Positions 1 to 8,645 of a DNA stretch of 10,395 nt are shown here, piece after piece (the stretch's first letter is position 1; each line of letters begins with the position of its first letter). A program made the position numbers and the translations under genes. Location of the stretch: the NCBI GenBank assembly GCA_934561485.1, contig CAKTGS010000071.1, forward strand, positions 1 through 10,395. The letters are read 5' to 3'. The notes beneath the pieces are model-generated. The model searched no databases. It saw only the letters and a program-made list of their open reading frames with translations, and was not told where the DNA came from. The DNA comes from an uncultured Faecalibacterium sp. (GTDB lineage Bacteria; Bacillota; Clostridia; Oscillospirales; Ruminococcaceae).

Positions 1-1
1 G

Positions 2-73
2 CATTATCTCCATGTTCAGGAATCCATTCGGCAGAACGCGATTCAGCTTTTCGATGAGGCTTTTTCGGCCTGA
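2..73 (+). CDS. C-terminal end of a probable tyrosine recombinase/integrase (partial)
   Basis: An open frame enters from the left edge and ends at a TGA after 23 codons. It begins HYLHVQESIRQNA, which resembles the last catalytic block of phage/ICE tyrosine recombinases (the 'YTHV..E...NA' pattern, whose Tyr is the DNA-linking nucleophile), followed by a short helical tail. Such enzymes excise and integrate mobile elements, often at tRNA 3' ends, and a complete tRNA-Pro lies 230 bases downstream in the opposite orientation. That context supports the call. Only the tail is visible, so the R-H-R residues cannot be checked and the identification rests on one short motif plus location. It could also be the end of an unrelated protein. 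Confidence 0.5.
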   Translation, partial: HYLHVQESIRQNAIQLFDEAFSA

Positions 74-100
74 AAATCGGACGGAACAGCACTAATTATC

Positions 101-142
101 GCGAGCCAGCTTTTCAAAGCGTTGGCATCAACGCTGGCTCGC
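101..142. repeat. Nested inverted repeat downstream of the integrase tail
   Basis: Positions 101-110 (GCGAGCCAGC) and 133-142 are perfect 10-bp inverted copies. An alternative 7-bp stem, 118-124 with 129-135, uses part of the same right arm. No T-tract follows on either strand, so this is not a standard terminator. It may be an integrase or excisionase site, or RNA structure at the end of the recombinase transcript. Confidence 0.55.
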
Positions 143-214
143 ATATCGCAGCAGATGCTGTTGCGTCAAAAAAAGTCCAATTACCCCTGCGATTGACCAG
201 ATAAAATCTTTGGC

Positions 215-239
215 ATTGTGGTCAAAATTGTGGTCAAAA
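215..239 (+). repeat. Two tandem 12-bp repeats (ATTGTGGTCAAA)
   Basis: ATTGTGGTCAAA occurs twice head to tail at 215-226 and 227-238, followed by one more A. The repeats lie between the recombinase tail and the tRNA. Short direct repeats here are typical of recombinase arm-type or accessory-protein binding sites. That function is inferred. Confidence 0.6.
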
Positions 240-262
240 CCAAATGAGGTCAGCCCACAAAC

Positions 263-302
263 AAAAAAATCCAACGATTTCTAACGTGAAATCGTTGGAT
301 TT
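263..302 (-). terminator. Intrinsic terminator of tRNA-Pro
   Basis: A 15-bp perfect stem (267-281 with 288-302) encloses a 6-nt loop. Read on the minus strand it runs straight into a run of seven T (complement of 263-269). It starts one base after the encoded CCA of the tRNA, so it ends that transcript. On the plus strand it could also stop transcripts from the integrase side, but the T-run there is short. Confidence 0.85.
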
Positions 303-303
303 A

Positions 304-381
304 TGGTCCGAGTGGCGAGAATCGAACTCACGGCCTCTTGAACCCCATTCAAGCGCGCTACCAAAACTGCGCTACACCCGG
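304..381 (-). tRNA. tRNA-Pro (anticodon GGG)
   Basis: The minus strand folds into a full cloverleaf of 78 nt. The acceptor stem is CCGGGTG with CACTCGG (one G-T wobble). The D arm is GCGC/GCGC. The anticodon stem CTTGA/TCAAG holds loop ATGGGGT, anticodon GGG. There is a 5-nt variable region, a T arm GTGAG/CTCGC with loop TTCGATT, and an encoded 3' CCA. The GGG anticodon decodes CCC (and CCU by wobble) proline codons, fitting a GC-rich genome. It sits between the uvrA end and the recombinase tail, and its 3' end faces the recombinase, the usual geometry for an integration target. Confidence 0.96.
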
Positions 382-389
382 ATATCGAC

Positions 390-415
390 CGCCGCTTCCC
401 TACCGAAGCGTGGCG
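390..415 (-). other. Hairpin in the tRNA-Pro 5' leader
   Basis: Positions 390-398 and 405-415 pair (CGCCGCTTC with its complement, two bases bulged), forming a short stem between the promoter and the mature tRNA 5' end at 381. It lies in the leader removed by RNase P. A role in processing is possible but not shown. Confidence 0.4.
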
Positions 416-424
416 ACAAGAGAT

Positions 425-453
425 ATTATACGCAGATCAAGTCCGTTTGTCAA
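425..453 (-). promoter_or_regulatory. Consensus promoter of tRNA-Pro
   Basis: On the minus strand TTGACA (448-453) and TATAAT (425-430) are separated by exactly 17 bases, a perfect sigma-70/SigA match, as expected for a stable-RNA gene. Transcription would start near 418 and give a leader of about 37 nt before the tRNA. Confidence 0.9.
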
Positions 454-456
454 CCA

Positions 457-482
457 TTTTTTCGCACTTTTTTGAATTTTTT
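457..482 (-). promoter_or_regulatory. Phased A-tracts (UP-element-like) upstream of the tRNA promoter
   Basis: Three six-base A-tracts on the minus strand (457-462, 468-473, 477-482) have centres 9-11 bases apart, about one helical turn. They begin four bases upstream of the -35 hexamer. This is the layout of an UP element or intrinsically curved DNA that boosts rRNA/tRNA promoters. The function is inferred from position. Confidence 0.55.
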
Positions 483-486
483 CGAG

Positions 487-511
487 AAAAGTCTGATTTT
501 TACGCACAGAC
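487..511 (-). terminator. Weak candidate terminator after uvrA
   Basis: Seven bases past the uvrA stop, GTCTG and CAGAC (complements of 507-511 and 491-495) form a 5-bp stem with an 11-nt loop followed by TTTT on the minus strand. It is a poor match to a strong intrinsic terminator, so uvrA transcripts may partly read into the tRNA. Confidence 0.3.
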
Positions 512-517
512 GCCGTT

Positions 518-3368
518 TTATTTTGCAGCTTCCGCTGCACGCAGCTGCTTATCCTTTTCCAGCAGCGGCTTCAGATACTGGCCGGTAAAGCTTTCAGGCA
601 CAGCCGCCACCTGTTCCGGGGTGCCTTCGGCCACGATCAGGCCACCGGCGCTGCCACCCTCAGGGCCAAGGTCAATGACGTAGTCGGCGCACTTGATCAG
701 ATCCAAATTGTGTTCGATCACGATCACCGTATTGCCGGCATCCACCAGCTTCTGCAACACCTCGATCAGGCGGTGCACATCTGCAATGTGCAGGCCGGTG
801 GTAGGCTCATCCAGAATATACACCGTTTTGCCGGTGCCGCGGCGGGCCAGCTCGTTGGCCAGCTTCACACGCTGCGCCTCACCGCCGGACAGGGTGGTGG
901 CGCTCTGGCCCAGAGTCACATAGCCAAGGCCAACGTCCAGCAGGGTCTGCAGCTTGCGGGCGATCTTGGGCTGGTTGGCAAAGAACACCACCGCTTCTTC
1001 CACAGTCATATTCAGCACGTCCGAAATGGTCTTTTCCTTGTACTTCACTTCCAGGGTCTCGCGGTTGTAGCGGGCACCCTTGCACACCTCGCAGGGCACG
1101 TATACGTCCGGCAGAAAGTGCATCTCGATCTGCAGAATGCCGTTGCCCTCACAGGCTTCGCAGCGGCCTCCCTTGACATTGAAGCTGAACCGCCCCGGGC
1201 CGTAGCCGCGCATCTTGGCGTCCTGTGTCTGGGAGAATACGGTGCGGATATCGTTGAACACACCGGTGTAGGTGGCGGGGTTGGAGCGGGGCGTGCGGCC
1301 AATGGGCTGCTGGTCGATGCCAATGACCTTATCCACAAATTCCAACCCTTCCACCCCATTGCACTTGCCTGCGCGGGAGCGTGCCCCGTTCAGCTCGCTG
1401 GCCAGCGTCTTGTACAGGATCTCATTGATCAGGCTGGACTTGCCCGAGCCGGAAATGCCGGTGACGCAGATGAACTCCCCCAGAGGGAAGTTGACGTCGA
1501 TGTTGCGCAGGTTGTTTTCCCGTGCGCCCTTTACGGTCAGGCAGTGGCCGTTGCCGGTGCGGCGGGTCTGGGGCACTGCAATGCGCTTGCGGCCGGAGAG
1601 GTAGTCGCCGGTGATGCTGCGCTTGGCCTTGCAGATATCCTTTACGCTGCCTGCGGCTACGATCTCGCCGCCGTGGACACCGGCCCCCGGGCCGACATCC
1701 ACGATATAATCCGCGCTGCGCATGGTGTCCTCATCGTGTTCCACCACAATGACCGTGTTGCCCAGGTCGCGGAGGTTCTTCAGCGTTGCAATCAGCTTGT
1801 CGTTATCGCGCTGGTGCAGGCCGATGGACGGCTCGTCCAGCACATAGAGCACGCCGGACAGGGCGCTGCCGATCTGGGTGGTCAGGCGGATGCGCTGGCT
1901 CTCGCCGCCGGACAGGGTGCCCGCCGCCCGGGCAAGTGTGAGGTAATCCAAACCCACACTCTGCAAGAATTGCAGGCGGTTCTTGATTTCCTTCATGATC
2001 TGCCCACCGATCTGCTGCTGCTTTTCGGTCATGTTTGGCTCGTTTTCGGCAATAAACTTCAATTCGTCCCGGATGGACATCTCACAGAAGTCACTGATGT
2101 TCTTATCCCCCACCGTTACAGCCAGCACCACTGGCTTCAGGCGCTTGCCGTGGCAGTTCGGGCATTCCACACCGGACATGAAGCTGCCGATTTCTTCCTT
2201 CATCCACTCGCTGTTGGTCTCTCGGAAGCGGCGCTCCAGGTTCTCCACAATGCCCTCGAAGGTATTATAGTACACCCCGCTGCCGAACTCGTTGGTGCGG
2301 TGCATCTCGATCTTTTCGCCGTTGGTACCGTAGAGCAGGGCGTTCACCGCCTCGGTGCTCATCTCCTTGATGGGCGTATCCAGCGTAAAGCCGTATTTTT
2401 TGCCAAGACCAAGGTAGTACATCTCGCTTACCGAGCCCTCGGCGTAGTACCAGCCGCTGGCCTTGATGGCACCCTCGCGGATGGAAAGGCTGCGGTTGGG
2501 CAGGATGCGGTCCTCGTCCACCCGCATGAAGGTGCCAAGGCCGGTACACTTTTCGCAGGCGCCCAGGGGGTTATTGAAGGAGAAGAGCCGGGGCGACAGG
2601 TCGCTGATGGAGATGCCGTGTTCCGGGCAGGCAAAGTTCTGGCTGAAGGTCATCACCTCGCCACCAACCACTTCCACCTCGGCCACACCGCCGGTAAGTG
2701 CCAGCGCCGTTTCCAGCGAATCCGCCAGGCGGCCCCGGATGCCCTTGCGCAGGGTCAGACGGTCCACCACCACCTCCACGGTGTGCTTGATGTTCTTTTC
2801 CAGCTTAATCTCTTCGTCCAGATCGTACAGGCTTCCGTCAATTTTCACACGGGCATAGCCGGCACGGCGGGCGGCATCCAGTTCCTTCTGCTGGGTGCCC
2901 TTGCGCTGACGCACCACGGGGGCCAGAACCATGAATTTGGTGCCTTCTTCCTGCTTGAGCACCGCATCCACCATCTCGTCCACGGTCTGCTGGCTGATCA
3001 CCCGCCCGCAAACCGGGCAGTGCGGCACGCCGATGCGGGCGTACAGCAGGCGCAGATAATCGTAAATTTCAGTCACAGTGCCCACGGTAGAGCGGGGGTT
3101 GTGGCTGGTGGTTTTCTGATCAATGGAAATGGCCGGCGAAAGGCCGGTGATCTCGTCCACGTCCGGCTTATCCATCCGGCCCAGAAACATCCGGGCATAG
3201 CTGGACAGGCTTTCCACGTAGCGGCGCTGACCGTCTGCATAGATGGTATCGAAGGCCAGGCTGGACTTGCCTGAACCGGAAAGGCCGGTCATAACGATCA
3301 GCTTTTCCCGCGGGAGGGTCAGGCTTACATTTTTCAGGTTGTGCTCGCGGGCGCCTTTGATGACGATT

Positions 3369-3382
<14 letters not shown>
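518..3382 (-). CDS. uvrA: Excinuclease ABC subunit A (UvrA)
   Basis: UvrA is the damage-sensing ATPase of nucleotide excision repair. As a dimer it loads UvrB onto lesions in DNA. The protein is 954 aa, usual for the family. It has two ABC ATPase modules: Walker [10 protein letters not shown] at residues 33-41 and GISGSGKSS near 642, and signatures LSGGESQR near 488 and LSGGEAQR near 830, each followed by a Walker B with DEP. Zinc-binding motifs include CPEH...CEKC in the first half and CEAC...CEVC in the second. I chose the TTG at 3382 because the GAREHNLKN start of the family follows at once, and GGGAG (3391-3395) lies 8 bases upstream. The frame stays open 44 codons further up, but those codons lie inside uvrB. 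The start overlaps the uvrB end by 14 bases, so translation is probably coupled. Confidence 0.97.
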
Positions 3383-5426
<2,044 letters not shown>

Positions 5427-5431
5427 AAAGG

Positions 5432-5437
5432 CCTCCC
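5432..5437 (-). promoter_or_regulatory. Shine-Dalgarno site setting the uvrB GTG start
   Basis: The minus strand reads AAGGGAGG just ahead of the GTG at 5426, with 5 bases between. This strong site decides the non-ATG start over the in-frame ATG at 5468. Confidence 0.8.
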
Positions 5438-5441
5438 TTCC

Positions 5442-5464
5442 GGTTCTCTTTCGGGCAGAGAACC
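5442..5464 (-). promoter_or_regulatory. Hairpin in the uvrB 5' leader
   Basis: GGTTCTCT (5442-5449) and AGAGAACC (5457-5464) are perfect 8-bp inverted copies with a 7-nt loop. The hairpin falls between the promoter and the ribosome-binding site and ends 2-4 bases from the latter. There is no T-run, so it is not a terminator. It could affect mRNA stability or translation, or as DNA be an operator. Confidence 0.5.
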
Positions 5465-5489
5465 ACAATCGGTTGTATTTTCTGTGTCA

Positions 5490-5518
5490 ATTATAGCACA
5501 TCGGTTTTATAATGTAAA
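5490..5518 (-). promoter_or_regulatory. Promoter of uvrB-uvrA
   Basis: On the minus strand TTTACA (5513-5518) and TATAAT (5490-5495) are 17 bases apart. TGC directly ahead of the -10 makes it an extended -10 promoter. Start near 5483 gives a leader of about 57 nt. No Bacillus-type LexA box (GAAC-N4-GTTC) is visible, although uvrBA is SOS-controlled in many Firmicutes. A repeat of ATCGGTT (5468-5474 and 5500-5506) flanks the -10. Confidence 0.82.
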
Positions 5519-5530
5519 CAGTCTTTTGGT

Positions 5531-6250
5531 TCAGGGCCAGAACAACGTGCCGGTTTTAAAGTCGTAAATGGGCAGGCGGCCTGCATCCCGCATGGAGAAA
5601 TACTCGCTGTCCGTCAGGATAAAATGATCCAGCAGATGGATGTTGACCAGCCCCAGCGCCCGGGCAATGCTGCCCGTGGCGTCCATATCTTCCATGGAGG
5701 GCAGGGCCACGCCATTGGGGTGGTTGTGGCAGAGCACCACTGCATCTGTGCCACCCTTGATGGCCGCCGCCACCACGCCTTTGATGTCCAGGCTCACCCG
5801 GTCGCTGGTGCCTTCCCGCAGCCAGACGGCCGCCCGCACCCGCTTGCGGCTGTCCAGGCTCACCAGCATGGCCCGCTCATAATCCGACCAGGCAAACTTT
5901 GCCATCAGATAACTGCCCATCTGCTCGGTGGTTTTAATGCAGCGGGCGGCACTGGTACGGCTGCGGCTGTAATATCCGCAGATCTGGGGCAGCAGGTGCA
6001 GCATCCGGGCCGTGGCGGGGCCAACGCCCTCCACGGTGCACAATTCTTCCTCGCTGGCTTCCAGCACCCCGGCAAAGTCGCCGAACCGCTCAATCAGGTC
6101 GTGGGCAATGCCGTTGGTATCTTTCTGGGCGTTGGTCAGATACAGGATATACTCCAGTGCCTCATGGGGTGCCAGGCTGTCCAGCCCGTAGTTCTGCACC
6201 CGCTCCCGCATCCGCTGGCGGTGCCCCTGATGCCGTTTGTGTTCTGCCAT
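5531..6250 (-). CDS. radC: RadC family JAMM-domain protein
   Basis: A 239-aa protein with an N-terminal helix-hairpin-helix region (VEGVGPATA near residues 73-81) and a C-terminal RadC/MPN domain. The zinc-binding JAMM motif is intact: H175 and H177 in CHNHPNG, S185 and D188. Usual RadC proteins have HNHPSG, so N179 is a minor variation. The family was named for DNA repair, but that role is disputed and the cellular substrate is unknown. The metal site implies a hydrolase. I chose the ATG at 6250: AAGGAG (6258-6263) lies 7 bases upstream and MAEHKRHQGHRQRMRER is a typical RadC start, whereas the 39 upstream in-frame codons look unlike the family. It is followed by uvrB on the same strand, but uvrB has its own promoter in the 104-base gap. 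Confidence 0.93.
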   Translation of the reverse strand: MAEHKRHQGHRQRMRERVQNYGLDSLAPHEALEYILYLTNAQKDTNGIAHDLIERFGDFAGVLEASEEELCTVEGVGPATARMLHLLPQICGYYSRSRTSAARCIKTTEQMGSYLMAKFAWSDYERAMLVSLDSRKRVRAAVWLREGTSDRVSLDIKGVVAAAIKGGTDAVVLCHNHPNGVALPSMEDMDATGSIARALGLVNIHLLDHFILTDSEYFSMRDAGRLPIYDFKTGTLFWP

Positions 6251-6286
6251 GGCGGTACTCCTTTTCCGTTCCGTTTCTTTGCTATA

Positions 6287-6315
6287 ATAGTACCCATTTT
6301 GCACCGCAAACTCAA
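6287..6315 (-). promoter_or_regulatory. Candidate radC promoter
   Basis: Minus-strand TTGAGT (6310-6315) and TACTAT (6287-6292) are separated by 17 bases, each matching four of six consensus positions. It would start about 30 bases before the radC ribosome-binding site. Confidence 0.5.
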
Positions 6316-6348
6316 GCGTTCTGCAAAAAATATCTTCCGCTGTGTGCG

Positions 6349-6377
6349 TTGACTTCCCACCAGGCATGTATTACTAT
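6349..6377 (+). promoter_or_regulatory. Candidate promoter of the pseudouridine synthase operon
   Basis: TTGACT (6349-6354) and TACTAT (6372-6377) are 17 bases apart. The -35 matches five of six consensus positions and the -10 four of six. Start near 6384 gives a short leader with the AAAGGAG ribosome-binding site at 6406-6412. It is divergent from the radC promoter about 60 bases away, and both use the same -10 hexamer. Confidence 0.6.
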
Positions 6378-6416
6378 AAAGGTGATCTTTCTGACACCTG
6401 CAACCAAAGGAGCATT

Positions 6417-7421
6417 ATGAAACAATACACCGCAACCGCCAACGATGACGGCGTGCGTCTGTCGCGCTTTGTGCAGAGCGTGACGCGCGATTTTCCCACC
6501 AGCCTTTTGTACAAGAGTTTCCGCAACAAGCGGGTGAAGGTAAACGGCAAAAAAGCTGCGCCGGAATACCGCCTGCAGGCCGGGGACCTGATCGAACTGT
6601 ACATCAACGATGAGTTTTTCCCGCCGGAAGGTGCCAGGCCTGCGCCCAAAGCGGCCCCCAAAAAGCAGCCGAAGCAGCCCAACATAACCGTGATCTACGA
6701 GGATGACAACATTGCCGTGCTGTACAAGCCTACGCACCTGCTGTGCCACAGTGACCGCACCGGCGATGCCAACCTGGTGGATGCCTTTACCCAGTATCTG
6801 GCAGAGAAGGGCGAATACGATCCTCACGGCGAAAACCGCTTCAAACCCGGCATCTGCAACCGGCTGGACCGCGGCACCGAAGGCCTGGTGATCGCCGCCA
6901 AAAGCTACGCTGCGCTGCGGGACATGAACGAGATCATCCGCACCGATCTGCTCAAAAAGGAATACTACACCATCACGGTGGGCATTCCGCAGTCCGGGCG
7001 GTTCACCGCCTGGTGGGAGCATGATGAAAAGAACAACAAGGTGAGCATCCATGCCCATCAGGCGCAGGACGAGCACCGCAAGCAGATTATCACAGATGTG
7101 GATGTACTGCGCACCGCCGGGCCGTTTGCGCTGTGCAGGATCGGGCTGGTCACGGGCCGCACCCATCAGATCCGCGCCCATCTGGCCTATCTGGGCCGGC
7201 CGGTGCTGGGCGATATCAAATACGGCAACCGTAAAATGAATGAGCGCACCGGCACCAAAACGCAGGCCCTGTGTGCGGTGCGGGTGAGTTTTTTGGACAT
7301 TCCGGAAGAGAACACTCTGCATTACCTGTCCGGCAAGGTCATCAAACTGAAGGACCCGCAGATCGTGCAGCAGTTTGAAGCATTGGACAAAGGCAAGCCG
7401 GACTCTGCCAAAGGAGAATAG
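6417..7421 (+). CDS. RluA-family 23S rRNA pseudouridine synthase
   Basis: This enzyme converts specific uridines in RNA, most likely 23S rRNA, to pseudouridine. The protein is 334 aa. An S4-like RNA-binding domain lies at about residues 13-62 (VRLSRFVQS...VKVNGKKA...GDLIELYI). A Pro/Ala/Lys-rich linker follows at 72-88. The catalytic domain holds the motif [15 protein letters not shown], with catalytic Asp151, and the later block [20 protein letters not shown]. This is the RluC/RluD layout, but which uridine it modifies cannot be told from sequence. I start it at the ATG at 6417, 4 bases after AAAGGAG. The 25 upstream in-frame codons lack family similarity and cover the promoter. It is probably co-transcribed with the PAS gene 3 bases downstream. 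Confidence 0.93.
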   Translation: MKQYTATANDDGVRLSRFVQSVTRDFPTSLLYKSFRNKRVKVNGKKAAPEYRLQAGDLIELYINDEFFPPEGARPAPKAAPKKQPKQPNITVIYEDDNIAVLYKPTHLLCHSDRTGDANLVDAFTQYLAEKGEYDPHGENRFKPGICNRLDRGTEGLVIAAKSYAALRDMNEIIRTDLLKKEYYTITVGIPQSGRFTAWWEHDEKNNKVSIHAHQAQDEHRKQIITDVDVLRTAGPFALCRIGLVTGRTHQIRAHLAYLGRPVLGDIKYGNRKMNERTGTKTQALCAVRVSFLDIPEENTLHYLSGKVIKLKDPQIVQQFEALDKGKPDSAKGE

Positions 7422-7424
7422 CAC

Positions 7425-7799
7425 ATGGAACTGAGCACCTATTTCAAAAGCATCATCGACCAGGACCGCGAGCATGTGGTAATCTGCGATCTGAACCACA
7501 CGATCCTCTATATGAATCCCTCTGCCATCCATGACTACGCCAAACACGGCGGCGCTTCCCTGCTGGGCCGGAACCTGATGCTGTGCCACAGCCCGCAGTC
7601 TGTGGCCGCTATCCAGGACGTGGTGGACTGGTTTGCCGCCGACAAGAGCCACAACCTCATATTCACCTATCACGATGAAAAGCATGACCGGGACGTCTAC
7701 ATGGCAGCCCTGCGGGATGCAGAGGGCACCCTCATCGGCTACTACGAGAAGCACGAATCCCGCAAGCCGGAAACCATGAAGCGGTACGATATGGAGTAA
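7425..7799 (+). CDS. Small stand-alone PAS-domain protein
   Basis: A 124-aa soluble protein that is essentially one PAS fold: an N-terminal helix, strands HVVICDLNHTILYMNPSA (about 17-34), the helical middle LLGRNLMLCHSPQSV (47-60), and closing strands HNLIFTYHDE, VYMAALRDAEG and LIGYYEKHE (76-111). PAS domains sense small ligands, redox state or partner proteins. No kinase, cyclase or DNA-binding output domain is attached, so it must act through a partner. The CHS motif and many His residues (18, 25, 36, 41, 55, 76, 83, 87, 110) could suit a metal or haem cofactor, but this is speculation. The ATG at 7425 has AAGGAG (7411-7416) 8 bases upstream and starts 3 bases after the pseudouridine synthase stop, so the two form an operon. 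Confidence 0.85.
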   Translation: MELSTYFKSIIDQDREHVVICDLNHTILYMNPSAIHDYAKHGGASLLGRNLMLCHSPQSVAAIQDVVDWFAADKSHNLIFTYHDEKHDRDVYMAALRDAEGTLIGYYEKHESRKPETMKRYDME

Positions 7800-7806
7800 G
7801 CTTTTC

Positions 7807-7982
7807 ATGCGCAAAACCGGCCTTTCCACCTGACCACGGGCGGAGCTGTTTCGGTTCATTGACGGGTACCATCTGGGGCAGTTCTACCCATACCGGCAAC
7901 GTGTCATTGATGCGCTGCCGGTATGAAGCGGCTTTCCTACACCCGAACGGAAAGCTTTGCTTTTCGCGGGAAACGACCCTAG
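7807..7982 (+). pseudogene. Possible interrupted short gene after the PAS gene
   Basis: An ATG at 7807 has a good Shine-Dalgarno (GGAG, 7793-7796), but its frame hits TGA at 7831 after eight codons. The same frame then stays open for 30 codons with convincing composition (RAELFRFIDGYHLGQFYPYR...), ending at TGA 7924-7926. An ATG overlaps that stop as ATGA and opens a further 19 codons (MKRLSYTRTESF...), ending at 7982. The pieces look like a small gene broken by a nonsense change, or the remnant of a longer one. I do not recognise the protein. A 9-bp inverted repeat (ATACCGGCA, 7890-7898, with 7916-7924) spans the junction. The region could also be plain spacer with a chance open frame. Confidence 0.3.
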
Positions 7983-8000
7983 ATCTGCCTACTTACACAA

Positions 8001-8041
8001 AAAGACTGCTGCACAACTCGGTGCAGCAGTCTTTCCTTTTT
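8001..8041. terminator. Strong bidirectional intrinsic terminator
   Basis: A 14-bp perfect stem (8001-8014 with 8021-8034) and 6-nt loop are followed by CCTTTTT on the plus strand. On the minus strand a run of T (complement of 7999-8003) follows. It lies between the convergent PAS operon and the membrane protein gene and can end both. Confidence 0.92.
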
Positions 8042-8046
8042 ACGGC

Positions 8047-8436
8047 TTATTTTTCGTTCTTGTTGTTTGCTTCCTGCTCTTTCCGCAGTTCCTTGATGCG
8101 TTTTTTCTCGCTCTTGACGTGGGGCCACGGCCAGCTGAACCCTTCATTGGCCTTGCACCAGCGCGACAGCGGGTAGAACGCAAACGCAAACCCGAACACA
8201 TACAGCAGCAGGTACAGCAGCGAATCCAGCGAGATCAGGGCATCCAGTACACCGATCAGGGCCATCACGCAGCCCGCTTTCAGGAAGAACAGCCCATTCT
8301 GGCGGCAGTATTCTTCAAAATGTTCGGGCTTGACGGCGCGGCGGCCCTGGTCGCCCCACACGCGGGGGTTTTTCATGACCGAGTAGCCGTAAAAAACCAT
8401 CATCAGGCCGCAGGTGAGCTGAAATCCAAAAAACAT
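8047..8436 (-). CDS. Small membrane protein of unknown function
   Basis: A 129-aa protein I do not recognise. It has three likely membrane segments: about residues 2-20 (start of the protein), 49-70 and 72-91. The last two are joined by a very short turn and form a hairpin. A soluble loop with several basic residues lies at 21-48, and a highly charged Lys/Glu tail at 106-129. The net positive charge of loop and tail suggests which parts face the cytoplasm, but the topology is uncertain. The ATG at 8436 has GAGG (8445-8448) 8 bases upstream. The gene ends a few bases before the bidirectional terminator. Its upstream flank is the composite repeat element, and I see no convincing promoter of its own. 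Confidence 0.75.
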   Translation of the reverse strand: MFFGFQLTCGLMMVFYGYSVMKNPRVWGDQGRRAVKPEHFEEYCRQNGLFFLKAGCVMALIGVLDALISLDSLLYLLLYVFGFAFAFYPLSRWCKANEGFSWPWPHVKSEKKRIKELRKEQEANNKNEK

Positions 8437-8486
8437 GGCTTGTACCTCGTTTGGTCGTAGTCGTTTCGGGCAGGGAACAATTTAGA

Positions 8487-8511
8487 ATTGCCTCCGCTTT
8501 GCTCTGGCAAT
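8487..8511 (+). repeat. Left terminal hairpin of the composite element
   Basis: ATTGCC (8487-8492) and GGCAAT (8506-8511) pair around a 13-nt loop. An alternative pairing joins CCTC (8491-8494) to GAGG (8516-8519). Confidence 0.65.
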
Positions 8512-8536
8512 CGCAGAGGTAATTTTATTTTAATTT

Positions 8537-8572
8537 GCAACTCCGGAAAATCTGCGGATTTTCCGGAGTTGC
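8537..8572 (+). repeat. 16-bp perfect hairpin A
   Basis: Positions 8537-8552 and 8557-8572 are exact inverted copies around the tetraloop TGCG, closed by a C-G pair. As plus-strand RNA this is a UNCG-type stable tetraloop. No T-run follows on either strand, so it is not a classic terminator. Confidence 0.85.
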
Positions 8573-8645
8573 CTCTTCACGGAAGGGGTCGCAGCGGCAA
8601 GCAGCAGCAAATGCAATCAACCGGAACGGCCCTTCCTGTGAAAAT

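Noticed and set aside
710..3274. Very long plus-strand open frame opposite uvrA
   Set aside because: It is antisense to a fully conserved uvrA. High GC at third positions removes stops from the opposite strand, and the translation is low-complexity with no recognisable domain.
6283..6288. Perfect TATAAT on the plus strand as the pseudouridine synthase promoter
   Set aside because: No -35 match lies at 16-18 bases, and it is 130 bases from the start codon. The TTGACT/TACTAT pair nearer the gene is better, although an extended -10 role cannot be excluded.
6312..7859. Long minus-strand open frame opposite the pseudouridine synthase and PAS genes
   Set aside because: Antisense shadow. The plus strand carries intact motifs, ribosome-binding sites and an operon layout.
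7831..7926. Selenocysteine recoding of the TGA at 7831
   Set aside because: The only clear hairpin starts about 57 bases downstream, too far for a bacterial SECIS, and no selenoprotein family is recognisable.
8482..8510. Promoter for the small membrane protein inside the repeat element
   Set aside because: TTGCCA has no acceptable -10 at 16-18 bases on the minus strand.
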